DNA of 64,000 nt from Hymenobacter sp. 15J16-1T3B (GTDB taxonomy: Bacteria; Bacteroidota; Bacteroidia; Cytophagales; Hymenobacteraceae). Shown here one piece after another: positions 16,616-25,211 of the stretch. Numbering within the stretch: the stretch's first letter is position 1; every line of letters begins with the position of its first letter. The DNA lies in NCBI RefSeq assembly GCF_020711235.1, contig NZ_JAJFAV010000021.1, positions 1-64,000 of the forward strand, read 5' to 3'. A model generated the notes under the pieces. It was not told where the DNA came from and did no database searches. It saw only the letters and a program-made list of their open reading frames with translations. The translations under genes and the position numbers were made by a program.

Positions 16616-16919
16616 AGGCCCAAATTACGGCGCCAGGGCCGCTCGTCCGCCCAATGACTGCCCGTTTCTGACCTTAGCCAGCTGCGAAACCGCCGGCGCG
16701 GGCGGCTCCATAGGCCACCGCTCCGGAAGAATTGACGCGGCGCGTTTTTGTGCGTTTCTAGCCAATAAAGGTCTTGGTACGGCGCCGTGGCGGCAGGTTT
16801 CTGCCGGCGGTGTTGCTTCGCCCAGGGCGTTTCGGATCTGACTTTAGAAAAATAGCATTTTCGGCCGCGCGCCTCTCCCGCTAGTACCAGATGCGGTACG
16901 CGCCGCGCTACTTTACGGC
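16616..16919. promoter_or_regulatory. divergent promoter region between UbiA-like and RND exporter genes
   Basis: No gene here. On the right side TACTTTAC (16909-16916) ends three bases before the exporter ATG, so its mRNA may be nearly leaderless. Just upstream is the dyad GTACC-N6-GGTAC (16884-16899). A short hairpin, CGGCAG-GTTT-CTGCCG, lies at 16791-16806. On the left side TAATTTGG on the minus strand (16620-16627) fits the UbiA-like gene. Confidence 0.45.
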
Positions 16920-19196
16920 ATGATCTACTCGCTCTACCGATTCCGTTTTTGGCTGCTGGCCCTGTTGCTGGCCGCCGGTGTGGCGCTCTGGCCGGGCGTG
17001 CGCCGGGCCGTGCAGGTCGACAACAGCCTGGAAGCCTGGTTTCTGCAGAACGACCCCAGCCTGCAGGCTTACCACGACTTTCAGCGGCGCTTCGGCAACG
17101 ACGAAGTGGTCATCGTCGGCGTGCACGACGCGGAAACGCTGCTCACACCCGCTTACTTCGCGCGCTTCCGCGAACTGAGTCGGGCGCTGGAGCAGCTGCC
17201 GAGCGTGGCGGCCGTCATCGGGCCCGGCAACGCGGTGGTGCCCGCCCGTGCCGGGGTGCTGGGCGGGGCCGGCCCGCAGCCGCTGCTGGCGCCCGGGGCC
17301 TCGCCCGCCGCGGTGCGCCGCACGCTGGCCGCGCACCCGCTGTTGCGCGAGCAGCTGTTTTCGCCCGACGCGCGCACCGCCCGCTTCGTGGTGGTACTGC
17401 GCCGCCTGCCCGGCTTCGATGCCCGGCGCGGGGCCATTCTGGACGAGGTGACGCGCACCGCCTACCGCCATGTGCCGCGCCAGAATGTGGCGCTGGGCGG
17501 CGTGGGCATCATTTTCGCCGGCCTCAACGCCCTCTCCCAGCACGATTTCGGCCTGTTTCTCGGGCTGGGCTACGCCTTGATGTTCGGCATCTTCCTGCTG
17601 CTGTACCGCAACGGTTGGCTGCTGCTGTACGTGCTCGGCATCGTGGGCGGGGCCACGTACCTGACGCTGGGCGCCTACGGCCTGCTGGGCCACCGCCTGA
17701 ACCTGATGACGGTGCTGCTGCCGGTGGTGCTCATCCTGCTCGGCATCATGGACGCCATGCACGTCATCAACGAGCGGAATCTGGTGGCCGAACCGGGAGC
17801 CGCTCCTACTGCGGCGCCGGCCCTTGCGCGCCGCGAATCGGCCCTAATGGCTTTGCAGCGCACGTTTTCGCCCTGCCTGGCCACCATGCTCACCACCGTC
17901 GCCGGCTTCTTGGCTCTGGTCAGCAGCCCGATGGCCATTCTGCGCAATTTCGGCCTGTTCGCCGCCCTTGGCATTGCCCTGTGCCTGCTGCTGACCTTCG
18001 TACTCGGGGCCATCATCTTGCCGCTGACCGCGCCCGCGCCCCGCGCCACCCGCGCCACCAGCCGCGGCCTGGCTCGTTTCTACGAGTATCTGCTGGCCCG
18101 CCCGCTCGGCTTCACGGCCGTGTCGGCGGCTTTCACGCTGCTGGCCGGGGCGGGCATTTTTCTGCTCAAAGCCGATACCTACACGCTCGGCTACTTTCCG
18201 GCCGACCACCCCGTGGTGCAGGACCACCGCCGCCTCGAAGCCACCTGGGGCCCCTACTTGCCCCTGGAGTTGCTCGTGGAGCCCCGCCCCGGCCACCGGC
18301 TCCGCGACGCGGCCGTGGTGCAGGCCGCGGCCGCCTTTGCCGATTCGGTGCGGCTGCTGCCGGGCGTGGGCCGGGTGTTCGGCTTTCACTCGCTCTACCA
18401 AGCCGGGCTCGACGTGCAGTTTCCGGGCCGGGGCCGCCGGGCGCTGGGCAGCCAGAGCCTGCTGAACGCCGTGGACCGGCAGCTGGCCACCGATTACCCG
18501 CAGCTGGCGGCCGAGTTTATTCACCGGCCCAGCGGCACGGGGCGCATCACCGTGGCCGGCCGCATGCTCTCGGCCCGGCAGCTCACGGCCAAAACCGACA
18601 CGCTGCTGCGCTTGGCTGCCCGCACGCTCGGGCCGGTGGCGCGGGTGCGACCCGCCGGCTACCAGCCCATGTACGCCCGCATCACCGAGTACGTGACGAC
18701 CTCGCAAACCCAGAGCCTGCTCCTTTCCATCGTCACGGTGTTCGGGCTGGTGTGGCTGTACGTGCGCAGCCTGCGCCTGGCCCTGCTCACGGTGCTGCCC
18801 AACCTGTTTCCGGTGCTGGTGCTGCTGGGCGTGATGGGCTGGTGCGGCATCCGGCTCGACACGGCCACGGCCAGCATTGCCGCCATCGTGCTCGGCCTCT
18901 GCGTCGACGACACGGTGCACTACATTCACCACTACCAAGAGGCCCGGCGCACCCTCGCGCCCCACGCGGCGCGGCTGGCCACCATCACCCACGTCGGGCC
19001 CACCATTGTGCTCACCAGCCTGATTTTGTTTCTGGGCTACGCCGTGATGGGCCTGGGTTCGTTGAAGACGGTGCAGCTGTTCGGCGTGCTCACGGCCGTC
19101 AGCGTGGCCGCCGCGCTGTTCGGCGAAATCGTCATTTTCCCGCTGGTGCTGGCGCGCTTCGACCGGGAGCCGGCCCCCGACGTGGTGCGGGCCTGA
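16920..19196 (+). CDS. MMPL/RND-superfamily exporter
   Basis: 758 aa inner-membrane transporter with two repeated halves. Each has one N-terminal TM segment, a periplasmic loop (about 30-190 and 410-590) and a five-helix bundle (about 195-360 and 595-750). The sterol-sensing-like segment LLPVVLILLGIMDAMHVINERN and its second-half counterpart AAIVLGLCVDDTVHYIHHY, with the paired Asp in VDD, are the expected proton-relay features. The length is typical for lipid-exporting MMPL/HpnN-like proteins rather than for 1,000-aa drug pumps. It is divergent from the UbiA-like gene and followed by a small unknown gene. Cargo is probably hydrophobic. Confidence 0.85.
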   Translation: MIYSLYRFRFWLLALLLAAGVALWPGVRRAVQVDNSLEAWFLQNDPSLQAYHDFQRRFGNDEVVIVGVHDAETLLTPAYFARFRELSRALEQLPSVAAVIGPGNAVVPARAGVLGGAGPQPLLAPGASPAAVRRTLAAHPLLREQLFSPDARTARFVVVLRRLPGFDARRGAILDEVTRTAYRHVPRQNVALGGVGIIFAGLNALSQHDFGLFLGLGYALMFGIFLLLYRNGWLLLYVLGIVGGATYLTLGAYGLLGHRLNLMTVLLPVVLILLGIMDAMHVINERNLVAEPGAAPTAAPALARRESALMALQRTFSPCLATMLTTVAGFLALVSSPMAILRNFGLFAALGIALCLLLTFVLGAIILPLTAPAPRATRATSRGLARFYEYLLARPLGFTAVSAAFTLLAGAGIFLLKADTYTLGYFPADHPVVQDHRRLEATWGPYLPLELLVEPRPGHRLRDAAVVQAAAAFADSVRLLPGVGRVFGFHSLYQAGLDVQFPGRGRRALGSQSLLNAVDRQLATDYPQLAAEFIHRPSGTGRITVAGRMLSARQLTAKTDTLLRLAARTLGPVARVRPAGYQPMYARITEYVTTSQTQSLLLSIVTVFGLVWLYVRSLRLALLTVLPNLFPVLVLLGVMGWCGIRLDTATASIAAIVLGLCVDDTVHYIHHYQEARRTLAPHAARLATITHVGPTIVLTSLILFLGYAVMGLGSLKTVQLFGVLTAVSVAAALFGEIVIFPLVLARFDREPAPDVVRA

Positions 19197-19210
19197 TTAT
19201 CTTGCCTTGC

Positions 19211-19657
19211 ATGGACACCCGCGCCTATTTCGCCAGCCTCGAAGAGATAGTAACGGACCCGGTGCTGCTAACCGGCTCGGCCGAGCGGCTCAACGAGGAA
19301 GTCCGGCAAAATGCCTGGCGCATCGAGCTGCCGGCCGAGCTTGCTGCGTCGTTGCGCGTAGCCGACTTCGCGCACTGGCTGCAGCGCGTCAAGCAGAACC
19401 GGCTGGCGCAACTGCGCCGGCAAGCCGTTACCGACGCGCTGCTCTACTACCTGTGGGTTGATTACCAGTCGGGCCACCTGCGCTTCAATTTTCTCAGCAA
19501 CTGCCACGAGCAGCTCCCGTTCAGTGCCCCCGTGGAGCTGGTGCGCAGCGAAGCCGCGCTGCTGGCCGATTTTCTGCGCTTCACGGCTCGGGCAGATTAC
19601 GCCGAGCCGGAAACGGAGTGGCGCGTGCGGGTGTACTGCGAAATCATGAGGGCCTGA
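19211..19657 (+). CDS. unknown protein downstream of the RND exporter
   Basis: 148 aa, cytoplasmic by appearance (no signal peptide or TM). It begins MDTRAYFASLEEIVTDPV, is rich in Leu/Ala/Glu helices and has a more aromatic C-terminal half (YYLWVDYQSGHLRFNF, CHEQLPF) suggestive of a beta-containing domain. I do not recognise a family. ATG 19211 is preceded by the -7-like box TATCTTGC (19198-19205), which begins one base after the end of the exporter gene, so it may have its own short-leader transcript as well as read-through. Confidence 0.75.
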   Translation: MDTRAYFASLEEIVTDPVLLTGSAERLNEEVRQNAWRIELPAELAASLRVADFAHWLQRVKQNRLAQLRRQAVTDALLYYLWVDYQSGHLRFNFLSNCHEQLPFSAPVELVRSEAALLADFLRFTARADYAEPETEWRVRVYCEIMRA

Positions 19658-19684
19658 CGTAGCTAGGTCGCTTCGCCACAGCTT

Positions 19685-19930
19685 TTACAGCTCCTCCGGC
19701 AGCTGCACCGCGTCGAGCCAGCACTGCAGCAGCGCGGGCTTCTGAAACAGGTTGATGAAGAGCACGCGCTCCTCGCCCGCGAGCCGCCAGATTTCGGCGT
19801 AAAAATCCTCCAGGGCCCACAGCTGCAGGCGGCAGCCGTGCTCGGCGCGGTCGGCCAGGTGGTGGCCGGCGCAGCGCAGCACTTCGGCCTGCTGGCCCAG
19901 GGAAAGCGTGGTAAAAGCGGCGTATTTCAT
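19685..19930 (-). CDS. small unknown protein
   Basis: 81 aa starting MKYAAFTTLSLGQQAEVLR, convergent with the preceding gene (27 bases between stops). It reads as a coherent small globular alpha/beta protein (ALEDFYAEIWRL, ERVLFINLFQ, LDAVQLPEEL) with ordinary local codon usage. An open extension to 19969 is Pro/Arg-like and is rejected. No family was recognised and no neighbour suggests a role. Confidence 0.6.
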   Translation of the reverse strand: MKYAAFTTLSLGQQAEVLRCAGHHLADRAEHGCRLQLWALEDFYAEIWRLAGEERVLFINLFQKPALLQCWLDAVQLPEEL

Positions 19931-20242
19931 GACAACACTAGGGGCAACTGCGCGGCCGGCGGTGGGCAATATACGGGAAGAATTGAATCGGCAAAGCAGC
20001 TGGCCGGTGGCGCCGGCCTAGCCGCTGGTGCCGTCGGCGGCCGGCCGTTGGCCCTATGCGGCGGCGCTACAGCCACGGGGCAGACGGCCTTGATCGGGGC
20101 CGCGCGCTGGTCGAAAACTACCCGCAGGCGGACGGCGGATGCGCGCCCCGCGTTTCGCTAAACCGGTGCCGTTTGCTGTTCGTTCCGGCCGGTTCGGCGC
20201 TACCTTCGCGTTCTTCTGACGCTCCACTTCCGCCGCGCCCGT
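19931..20242 (+). promoter_or_regulatory. intergenic region with -7 box of the YfcC-like gene
   Basis: No convincing gene in 312 bases. TACCTTCG at 20201-20208 matches the -7 consensus with one mismatch and lies 34 bases before the transporter ATG at 20243. A TTTG at 20172-20175 is farther upstream than the usual -33 spacing. The rest is GC-rich sequence without clear repeats. Confidence 0.4.
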
Positions 20243-21604
20243 ATGCCCTCGTTCCGCTTTCCGCACCCGTTGGTGCTCCTCGTTGGTTTCATTTTGCTGG
20301 CCGTCGGCCTGAGCTACCTCCTGCCGGCCGGCCGCTTCGAGCGGCGCCAGGACGAGGCCACCAAGCGCGAAGTGGTGGTGCCCGGCTCCTACCACCGCGT
20401 GGCGCCCACGCCCGTTTCGCCGCTGGATGCGCTGACGGCCATTCCCAAGGGCCTGCAGGACGCGGCCGACGTCATTTTCCTGGTGTTTCTGGCCGGCGGC
20501 GCCTTCACCGTGGTCGACCAGACCGGGGCCCTGCGCCGCGGCGTCGACTGGCTGCTGGAGAAGCTGCGGGGACGCGAGGCGCTGGTCATTCCGGTGGTGG
20601 CCCTGCTCTTCGCCACCATGGGCGCGCTCGAAAACATGCAGGAGGAAATCGTGCCGCTGGTGCCGGTGCTGCTGGTGCTCATGCGCCGCATGCGCTACCC
20701 CGTGCTGACGGCGGCGGCCGTGAGCATCGGCTCGGCGGCGGTGGGCGCGGCCTTTAGCCCCATGAACCCGTTTCAGGTGGGCATTGCCCAAAAGCTCGCC
20801 GGCCTGCCCTTGCTCTCGGGCCTGGGCTTCCGCCTGGTGTTTCTGGCCCTGGCCCTGTTGATCTGGATCGGCGGCACCTTGCGCTACGCCCAGCGCCACC
20901 GCGAACTGGCCCCGCTGGCCGTCGACGACGCGCAAATCGAAGCCGAGCACTCGGCCCACGAGGGCGGGCACCGCCACGGGCTGGTGCTGCTGCTGCTCTT
21001 CGTCACCTTCGCCTTTTTTGCCTACGGCGTGCTGGAGCTGGGCTGGGACTTCGGCCAGATGTCGGCTCTGTTCTTTGCCCTGGGCGTGGCCGCCGGCCTG
21101 GTGGGCGGGCTAGGCCTGACGGGCACGGCCGAGGGCTTCATTGCCGGTTTCAAGGACATTGCCTTTTCGGGCATGCTCATCGGCTTTGCCCGCGCCATTT
21201 TCGTGGTGCTGGAGCAGGGCCAGATTGTTGATACCATCGTCAACGGCCTTTCAGCCCCGCTGGCCCACCTGCCGGTGGCGGCCTCGGCCCTGGGCATGCT
21301 GGGCCTGCACACGGCCCTGCACCTGCCGGTGCCGAGCGTGAGCGGGCAGGCCGTGCTGACCATGCCCATCCTCACGCCGCTGTCGGACCTGCTCGGGTTG
21401 TCGCGCCAGGTCACGGTGCTGGCCTTCCAATACGGTGCGGGCCTCTGCGAAATCATCACGCCCACCAACGGCGCGCTCATGGCCATCGTGGCCGCCTGTG
21501 GGGTGCGCTTCGACCAGTGGTGGAAGTTCGTGTTTCCGCTCTACCTGCTGCTGCTCGCGCTGGCCGTGCTAGCCATTGTCGTCGGCATTGCCGTGGGCGT
21601 GTAA
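20243..21604 (+). CDS. YfcC/DcuC-superfamily transporter
   Basis: 453 aa, about 12 TM segments, an inner-membrane secondary transporter of the ion-transporter superfamily whose YfcC members take up carboxylates, amino acids or peptides. It begins with a short cytoplasmic end, TM1 and a PAGRFERR-type loop that is typical of YfcC proteins. Two re-entrant-like motifs, ENMQEEIVPLVPVL with AAFSPMNPFQVGIA, and GLCEIITPTNGALMA, mark the two inverted repeats. A His/Glu-rich loop (about 230-245, AEHSAHEGGHRHG) separates the halves. It is monocistronic, followed by a hairpin. The substrate is not predictable. Confidence 0.85.
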   Translation: MPSFRFPHPLVLLVGFILLAVGLSYLLPAGRFERRQDEATKREVVVPGSYHRVAPTPVSPLDALTAIPKGLQDAADVIFLVFLAGGAFTVVDQTGALRRGVDWLLEKLRGREALVIPVVALLFATMGALENMQEEIVPLVPVLLVLMRRMRYPVLTAAAVSIGSAAVGAAFSPMNPFQVGIAQKLAGLPLLSGLGFRLVFLALALLIWIGGTLRYAQRHRELAPLAVDDAQIEAEHSAHEGGHRHGLVLLLLFVTFAFFAYGVLELGWDFGQMSALFFALGVAAGLVGGLGLTGTAEGFIAGFKDIAFSGMLIGFARAIFVVLEQGQIVDTIVNGLSAPLAHLPVAASALGMLGLHTALHLPVPSVSGQAVLTMPILTPLSDLLGLSRQVTVLAFQYGAGLCEIITPTNGALMAIVAACGVRFDQWWKFVFPLYLLLLALAVLAIVVGIAVGV

Positions 21605-21607
21605 GCT

Positions 21608-21629
21608 CCGGGCAGCGGCTGCTGCCCGG
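21608..21629. terminator. hairpin between convergent genes
   Basis: CCGGGCAGC (21608-21616), loop GGCT, GCTGCCCGG (21621-21629) form a perfect 9-bp stem between the convergent transporter and membrane-protein stops. No long T-run follows on either strand. Confidence 0.6.
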
Positions 21630-22187
21630 TTAGGCTTTGGCGTAGGCCAGCGCCGGCTGCGGAGCGCCCGTGCGCACGGCCAGGCCGAGCAGCGCCCAGA
21701 GCACGCAGCTGTAACCGCCGAAAACGATGCCCGCGGCCAGCTCGCCCACCAGCCACTGCGTGAGCAGGGCCAGGGGCAGCGTCAGGCCGCAGAGCACCGG
21801 CACGAAGCGGCGCCAGTCAGTCCAGACGCCGGCCCGCCACACGGCCACGCCGGTGATGAGCATCATGGCCATGCTGCCCGGCCAGGCCATGTCGCACACG
21901 AAGTAGTACCAGGTTTCGAGGCGGCCGGTGGTGGCATCGAACAGTTGCTGAACGGAAGCCAGCACCAGCAAGGTTATCTGCAGCATCGATAGCCCCCGCG
22001 CCACCGCTCCCGGGCCCAGCACCCGCAGGCGGCGCATGCCCACGGCGCTGCACAGCCAGCCCGCCAGAAACAACCAGCCGGCCGCATCGCCCACAACGTG
22101 CTGCGGCGGCCAGTGCTGCATGGTGAGCATCAGGGCCATCATGGGGCTGAGCAGAATGGCGACTTGGCCGAGCGTGCGGTGGTTCAT
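21630..22187 (-). CDS. unknown six-TM membrane protein
   Basis: 185 aa with about six hydrophobic segments (near residues 8-25, 33-50, 62-82, 95-115, 128-145, 150-170) joined by short loops with conserved-looking Trp/His (LTMQHWPP). The C-terminus is short and cytoplasmic. No catalytic motif was recognised. It resembles the small GldL/DoxX-like size class but has none of their diagnostic motifs. The ATG at 22187 gives a plausible N-in start. It is isolated and convergent with the transporter gene. The 199 bases upstream show no gene. Confidence 0.7.
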   Translation of the reverse strand: MNHRTLGQVAILLSPMMALMLTMQHWPPQHVVGDAAGWLFLAGWLCSAVGMRRLRVLGPGAVARGLSMLQITLLVLASVQQLFDATTGRLETWYYFVCDMAWPGSMAMMLITGVAVWRAGVWTDWRRFVPVLCGLTLPLALLTQWLVGELAAGIVFGGYSCVLWALLGLAVRTGAPQPALAYAKA

Positions 22188-22386
22188 GGCAAATGGGCGT
22201 TTCAGGGTTGCCCAAACTTACCGCCGGCCCCAGGCGCCGTCAATCGCATGATCGGGGCCCGGGTTGCCCGCTTGGCTTCGCCGCCTGGCCTGCTTGCGGC
22301 ATTTTGACGCCCGTACTAGGCTCGCTGCGCCCAAAGATGTGGTTCTGCTGCAGCAGTGCAGCGCGGTTTGGCGCGGCGGGGCGGCC

Positions 22387-23184
22387 TTAGTGCACCGCCC
22401 CGCTCCAGCAGAATTCGTTGTTGGGCAAGGCGTACCAGTCGGCGTTTTCGTTCACGCTTTCGCCTTTCACGCGGCCCACGTAGGCCAGTTCGTGGCCAGC
22501 GGGCACTAGGCGGGCAGGCGCGCGGCGGTATGGCTCGCCGTGGCGGATGTTGACGCGCGAGCGGGTGCGCACCACGCCCGCGGCGGCCTCGTGCGGCAAG
22601 AGGTCGGGCGCGGCCTGGCCGGTGCAGCGGGCGTACACGGCGGGCACGTCGCGCAGCAGCTGCTCGTAGCTGCGGTTGCTCTGCGCTAGGCCCGAATGGG
22701 GGTCGGTTTTGCGGTGCGGGTCGAGGATGTGGTGGCCCACAATGGCCCGGGCCGGGTCGAGGCGAAATTTCCAGCAAAGGTAGGCCAGCACCCACACGTA
22801 GCGGCGGTAGGCCTCGTCGGCATTGATGTTGGGCCCGAAGCAGTACTCCACCCCGATAGCCGCGTCGTTGGCGTTGGCGCCGTAGCGGCGGTTGTCCTCC
22901 GTCACGCTGTAGAGCACGTGCCAGGCCTTTTCGGGCGGGGCCGTGAGGGCTGGCACGCACTCCAGGATCTGCCGGTCATCGACGAACAGGTGGGCCGAGG
23001 CGCTGATCTGGTTGCGCGACTCTTCGTAGTAGCGCACGTTGCCGGCGGCCGTGGAGCCGCGGTTGCCCGTGTCGTGGGCCACCACGAAGCGGATGGGCGC
23101 GGCCGGAATGCCGGCGCGGCGCTTGGTGTGCGGCGTCAGCCAGCTTTGGCTGATGGGGTACTCGAGGTCGGGGAACTGGCGCAT
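22387..23184 (-). CDS. N-acetylmuramoyl-L-alanine amidase with C-terminal SH3-like domain
   Basis: 265 aa peptidoglycan amidase of the Amidase_2/PGRP type, cleaving the bond between muramic acid and L-Ala. The zinc site is visible: FVVAHDTGNRG (His37) and VGHHILDPHRKTDPH (the GHxxxxxxxKxDP element, about 145-160). Residues about 205-265 (VRTRSRVNIRHGEP, ENADWYALPNN) look like a bacterial SH3 wall-binding domain. There is no signal peptide, so it is released by lysis or a dedicated route, as for phage endolysins. It is the last gene of a leftward pair, 57 bases after the large membrane-protein gene. Confidence 0.85.
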   Translation of the reverse strand: MRQFPDLEYPISQSWLTPHTKRRAGIPAAPIRFVVAHDTGNRGSTAAGNVRYYEESRNQISASAHLFVDDRQILECVPALTAPPEKAWHVLYSVTEDNRRYGANANDAAIGVEYCFGPNINADEAYRRYVWVLAYLCWKFRLDPARAIVGHHILDPHRKTDPHSGLAQSNRSYEQLLRDVPAVYARCTGQAAPDLLPHEAAAGVVRTRSRVNIRHGEPYRRAPARLVPAGHELAYVGRVKGESVNENADWYALPNNEFCWSGAVH

Positions 23185-23241
23185 AGCTTACTGCAAGTGG
23201 CGGGCCCGGCCCGCGGTGGTCGGCTCGAAGTCCGGTCGTAC

Positions 23242-24885
23242 TCAGCCCGGAATCTGCTCGGCGCCCAGCGGGGGCACCTCGTCTCCCGGTTGAGCGGCCT
23301 CGGGTCCCATGTCGTCTTCCGCGCGGTGCAACACCGCGCCCGTCGTCGGGTCGGCCAGCGACTCGCCCGCCGCCACGGCGGCAGCGGTTGCCGCGGCAGT
23401 TGCCACGGGCGCGGCAGGCACCATGGTCACGGTGGGGGCGGCTACCACGGCTGCGGGCACCGTGGCGTAGCCCGGGGCCACGTAAGCGGCTGCCTCGGGC
23501 GCGGCGTAGGAAGCCGGGAGCGGCGCGGTGGGCGGCGCGGGCACCGGAGTCATTAGCAGCGGCGTGGTGCCGGGGCCGGCTGCCACGGCGCCACCCGCGG
23601 TAGGCGCGTTGACGGCCTCGGTCCCGGGTTTGTTTTCTTGCCACTTCAGGCCCAGGTAGGTGGCGCTGCTGATGGCCAGCAGCAGGGTTTCGTTGTTGTT
23701 CCACTCGGGCAGGGCCACCGTTTTGTACACCGTGCGCACGAAAAAATAGCCCAGCAGCACCGTGATGACCACTTTCTGCAGGCGGTGAATGCTCACGCCG
23801 TTGCTGTCGGAGAGAATGTCGGTCATCCAGCCGTGGCTGACTTCGGGGCCGCCGGGCAGGGCCTTGCCCACGTCGCCGCCCATGCCGATGAGCCCGCTCA
23901 GCCCAGCCGTGCCCGCACTGATGCCCAGCAAGGACAGCGTGGTCATGCTGATGTTGGTCATTTCGCCCGTCACGCAGTAAATGACCAGGTAGCAGCTCAT
24001 GATGATGAACGTCCACCAGGCCAGTTGGGTCTTGGCCAGGCTGAAGGGCCGCTGCATGGAGTCCAGGGCCACGCCGGCGCTGGTCAGCTCGCCCTCCTTG
24101 CCGGTGCGCAGCAGGGCCGAGCGGTGCGCCAGCGCAATGATGCCCAGCGCCAGGAAAAACACCCCGACCCCGGCCACCCACAACGCGCTGGGCTGCACCA
24201 GCTGAAAGTGCACACTGCGGTCGGGCCCCGGAAACAGCTCCGTAAACACTTGGTCGTCGTAGCCCAAGCCGATTTTGCCGGGGTGCGTGAACTTCCACGG
24301 CGAGCCGTACACAATGTCCCAGTACTGCAGGTTGGCCGGCGTGCGGTCGAGCTTGAAAAGCACCTTGTCGTAGGCCGCGTTCAGGTCGTTAAGCACCGAG
24401 TCCTCGCTTACGGCCCGGCCCACGAGGTCGGGGGCGGCCACGGTGCTCAGGGTGTCGTCGTCGGTGAGGTAGGCGGCGGCGCGGTGCCGCGAGCCAGCGG
24501 CTTTGCTGTCGGTGCCGGCCAGGTACACGGCCAGCGGCGGCATGTTGCGCAGCGGCGTGTCGTCGATGTAGAGCACCATTTGCCGGGCCTTGGCGTGGGC
24601 GCGCTCCGGGCTCATGCCCATTTTTTCCAGAGCCGCTTCTTCGTCGTGCAGCCAGCGCCCCAGCCCGTCGACTTCCAGGGTGATGGTGCTACCCAGCTTA
24701 AACAACGAATCCTGCCCGGCGTCGGCCGTGGCGTGAATGTTCTTGATGACGGGCCGAAACACCTGGGGCCGTTGCTGAGCGCGCGCCTCCGGCAGCAGGA
24801 CGCCCACGAGAAGCCAGGCCAGCAGCACTAGCCGGCCGTAACGGGGCGCGTTGGGCGCCAGAGTAAGCGAAAAAAATGGCAGCAT
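23242..24885 (-). CDS. secreted/membrane protein with four TM helices and Ala/Pro-rich tail
   Basis: 547 aa. Layout: signal peptide (about 1-36, LLPEARAQQ); an exported alpha/beta domain (about 37-225); TM1 (WVAGVGVFFLALGIIAL); TM2 (AWWTFIIMSCYLVIYCV) preceded by the motif RPFSLAKTQL; TM3 (TLSLLGISAGTAGLSGLIG); TM4 (KVVITVLLGYFFVRTVY); then a cytoplasmic or disordered Ala/Pro/Val tail of about 130 residues. The Ser-Leu-Ala-x-x-Q-x-Ala-Trp motif before TM2 followed by a GISAG-type helix recurs, as far as I recall, in many bacterial hypothetical membrane proteins, but I know no function. ATG 24885 is chosen because an open extension to 24972 lacks signal-peptide character. The amidase gene lies directly downstream. 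Confidence 0.75.
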   Translation of the reverse strand: MLPFFSLTLAPNAPRYGRLVLLAWLLVGVLLPEARAQQRPQVFRPVIKNIHATADAGQDSLFKLGSTITLEVDGLGRWLHDEEAALEKMGMSPERAHAKARQMVLYIDDTPLRNMPPLAVYLAGTDSKAAGSRHRAAAYLTDDDTLSTVAAPDLVGRAVSEDSVLNDLNAAYDKVLFKLDRTPANLQYWDIVYGSPWKFTHPGKIGLGYDDQVFTELFPGPDRSVHFQLVQPSALWVAGVGVFFLALGIIALAHRSALLRTGKEGELTSAGVALDSMQRPFSLAKTQLAWWTFIIMSCYLVIYCVTGEMTNISMTTLSLLGISAGTAGLSGLIGMGGDVGKALPGGPEVSHGWMTDILSDSNGVSIHRLQKVVITVLLGYFFVRTVYKTVALPEWNNNETLLLAISSATYLGLKWQENKPGTEAVNAPTAGGAVAAGPGTTPLLMTPVPAPPTAPLPASYAAPEAAAYVAPGYATVPAAVVAAPTVTMVPAAPVATAAATAAAVAAGESLADPTTGAVLHRAEDDMGPEAAQPGDEVPPLGAEQIPG

Positions 24886-25211
24886 GATGGTTGACAAACG
24901 GGAGTACCGACGAGGTAAAATGGCGTCGCAGTCAATAACTTTAACGCAAATAAAACACGGTATTAATGCCACTATTATTCACCACCAAAAGTCCTTCAAT
25001 TGGCCTCAATAACGACCAGGTATAATTACCTGAATAGACACACCAATAACCCCGCGTTTTTACGGGTAAAACATATCCAGGCAATAGGTGTGGGGGCAGG
25101 AAAAGCGCTAATTAACCCAGCTGGTATTTCCTGCTAACAACTGGGTTTACAAACGTAACGATTGGCTCGGATGCCGCAACACCGGCAGCGGCCCCCCGCC
25201 GGCCGAACGCC
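24886..25211. promoter_or_regulatory. AT-rich intergenic region with dyads
   Basis: No gene in 326 bases, which are clearly more AT-rich than anything nearby. Dyads: CAGGTA-TAAT-TACCTG (25017-25032), CCAGCTGG (25117-25124), and AACCCAG (25114-25120) paired with CTGGGTT (25141-25147). It lies between two leftward genes, so it probably carries the promoter of the 547-aa membrane protein and its amidase, with operator-like palindromes, plus the 3' end of the preceding transcript. Confidence 0.45.

Noticed and set aside
16949-19210. Open frame of about 750 codons alongside the RND exporter
   Set aside because: Composition is Arg/Ala/Gly-rich and lacks TM pattern; only its last part from 19211 is a real gene.
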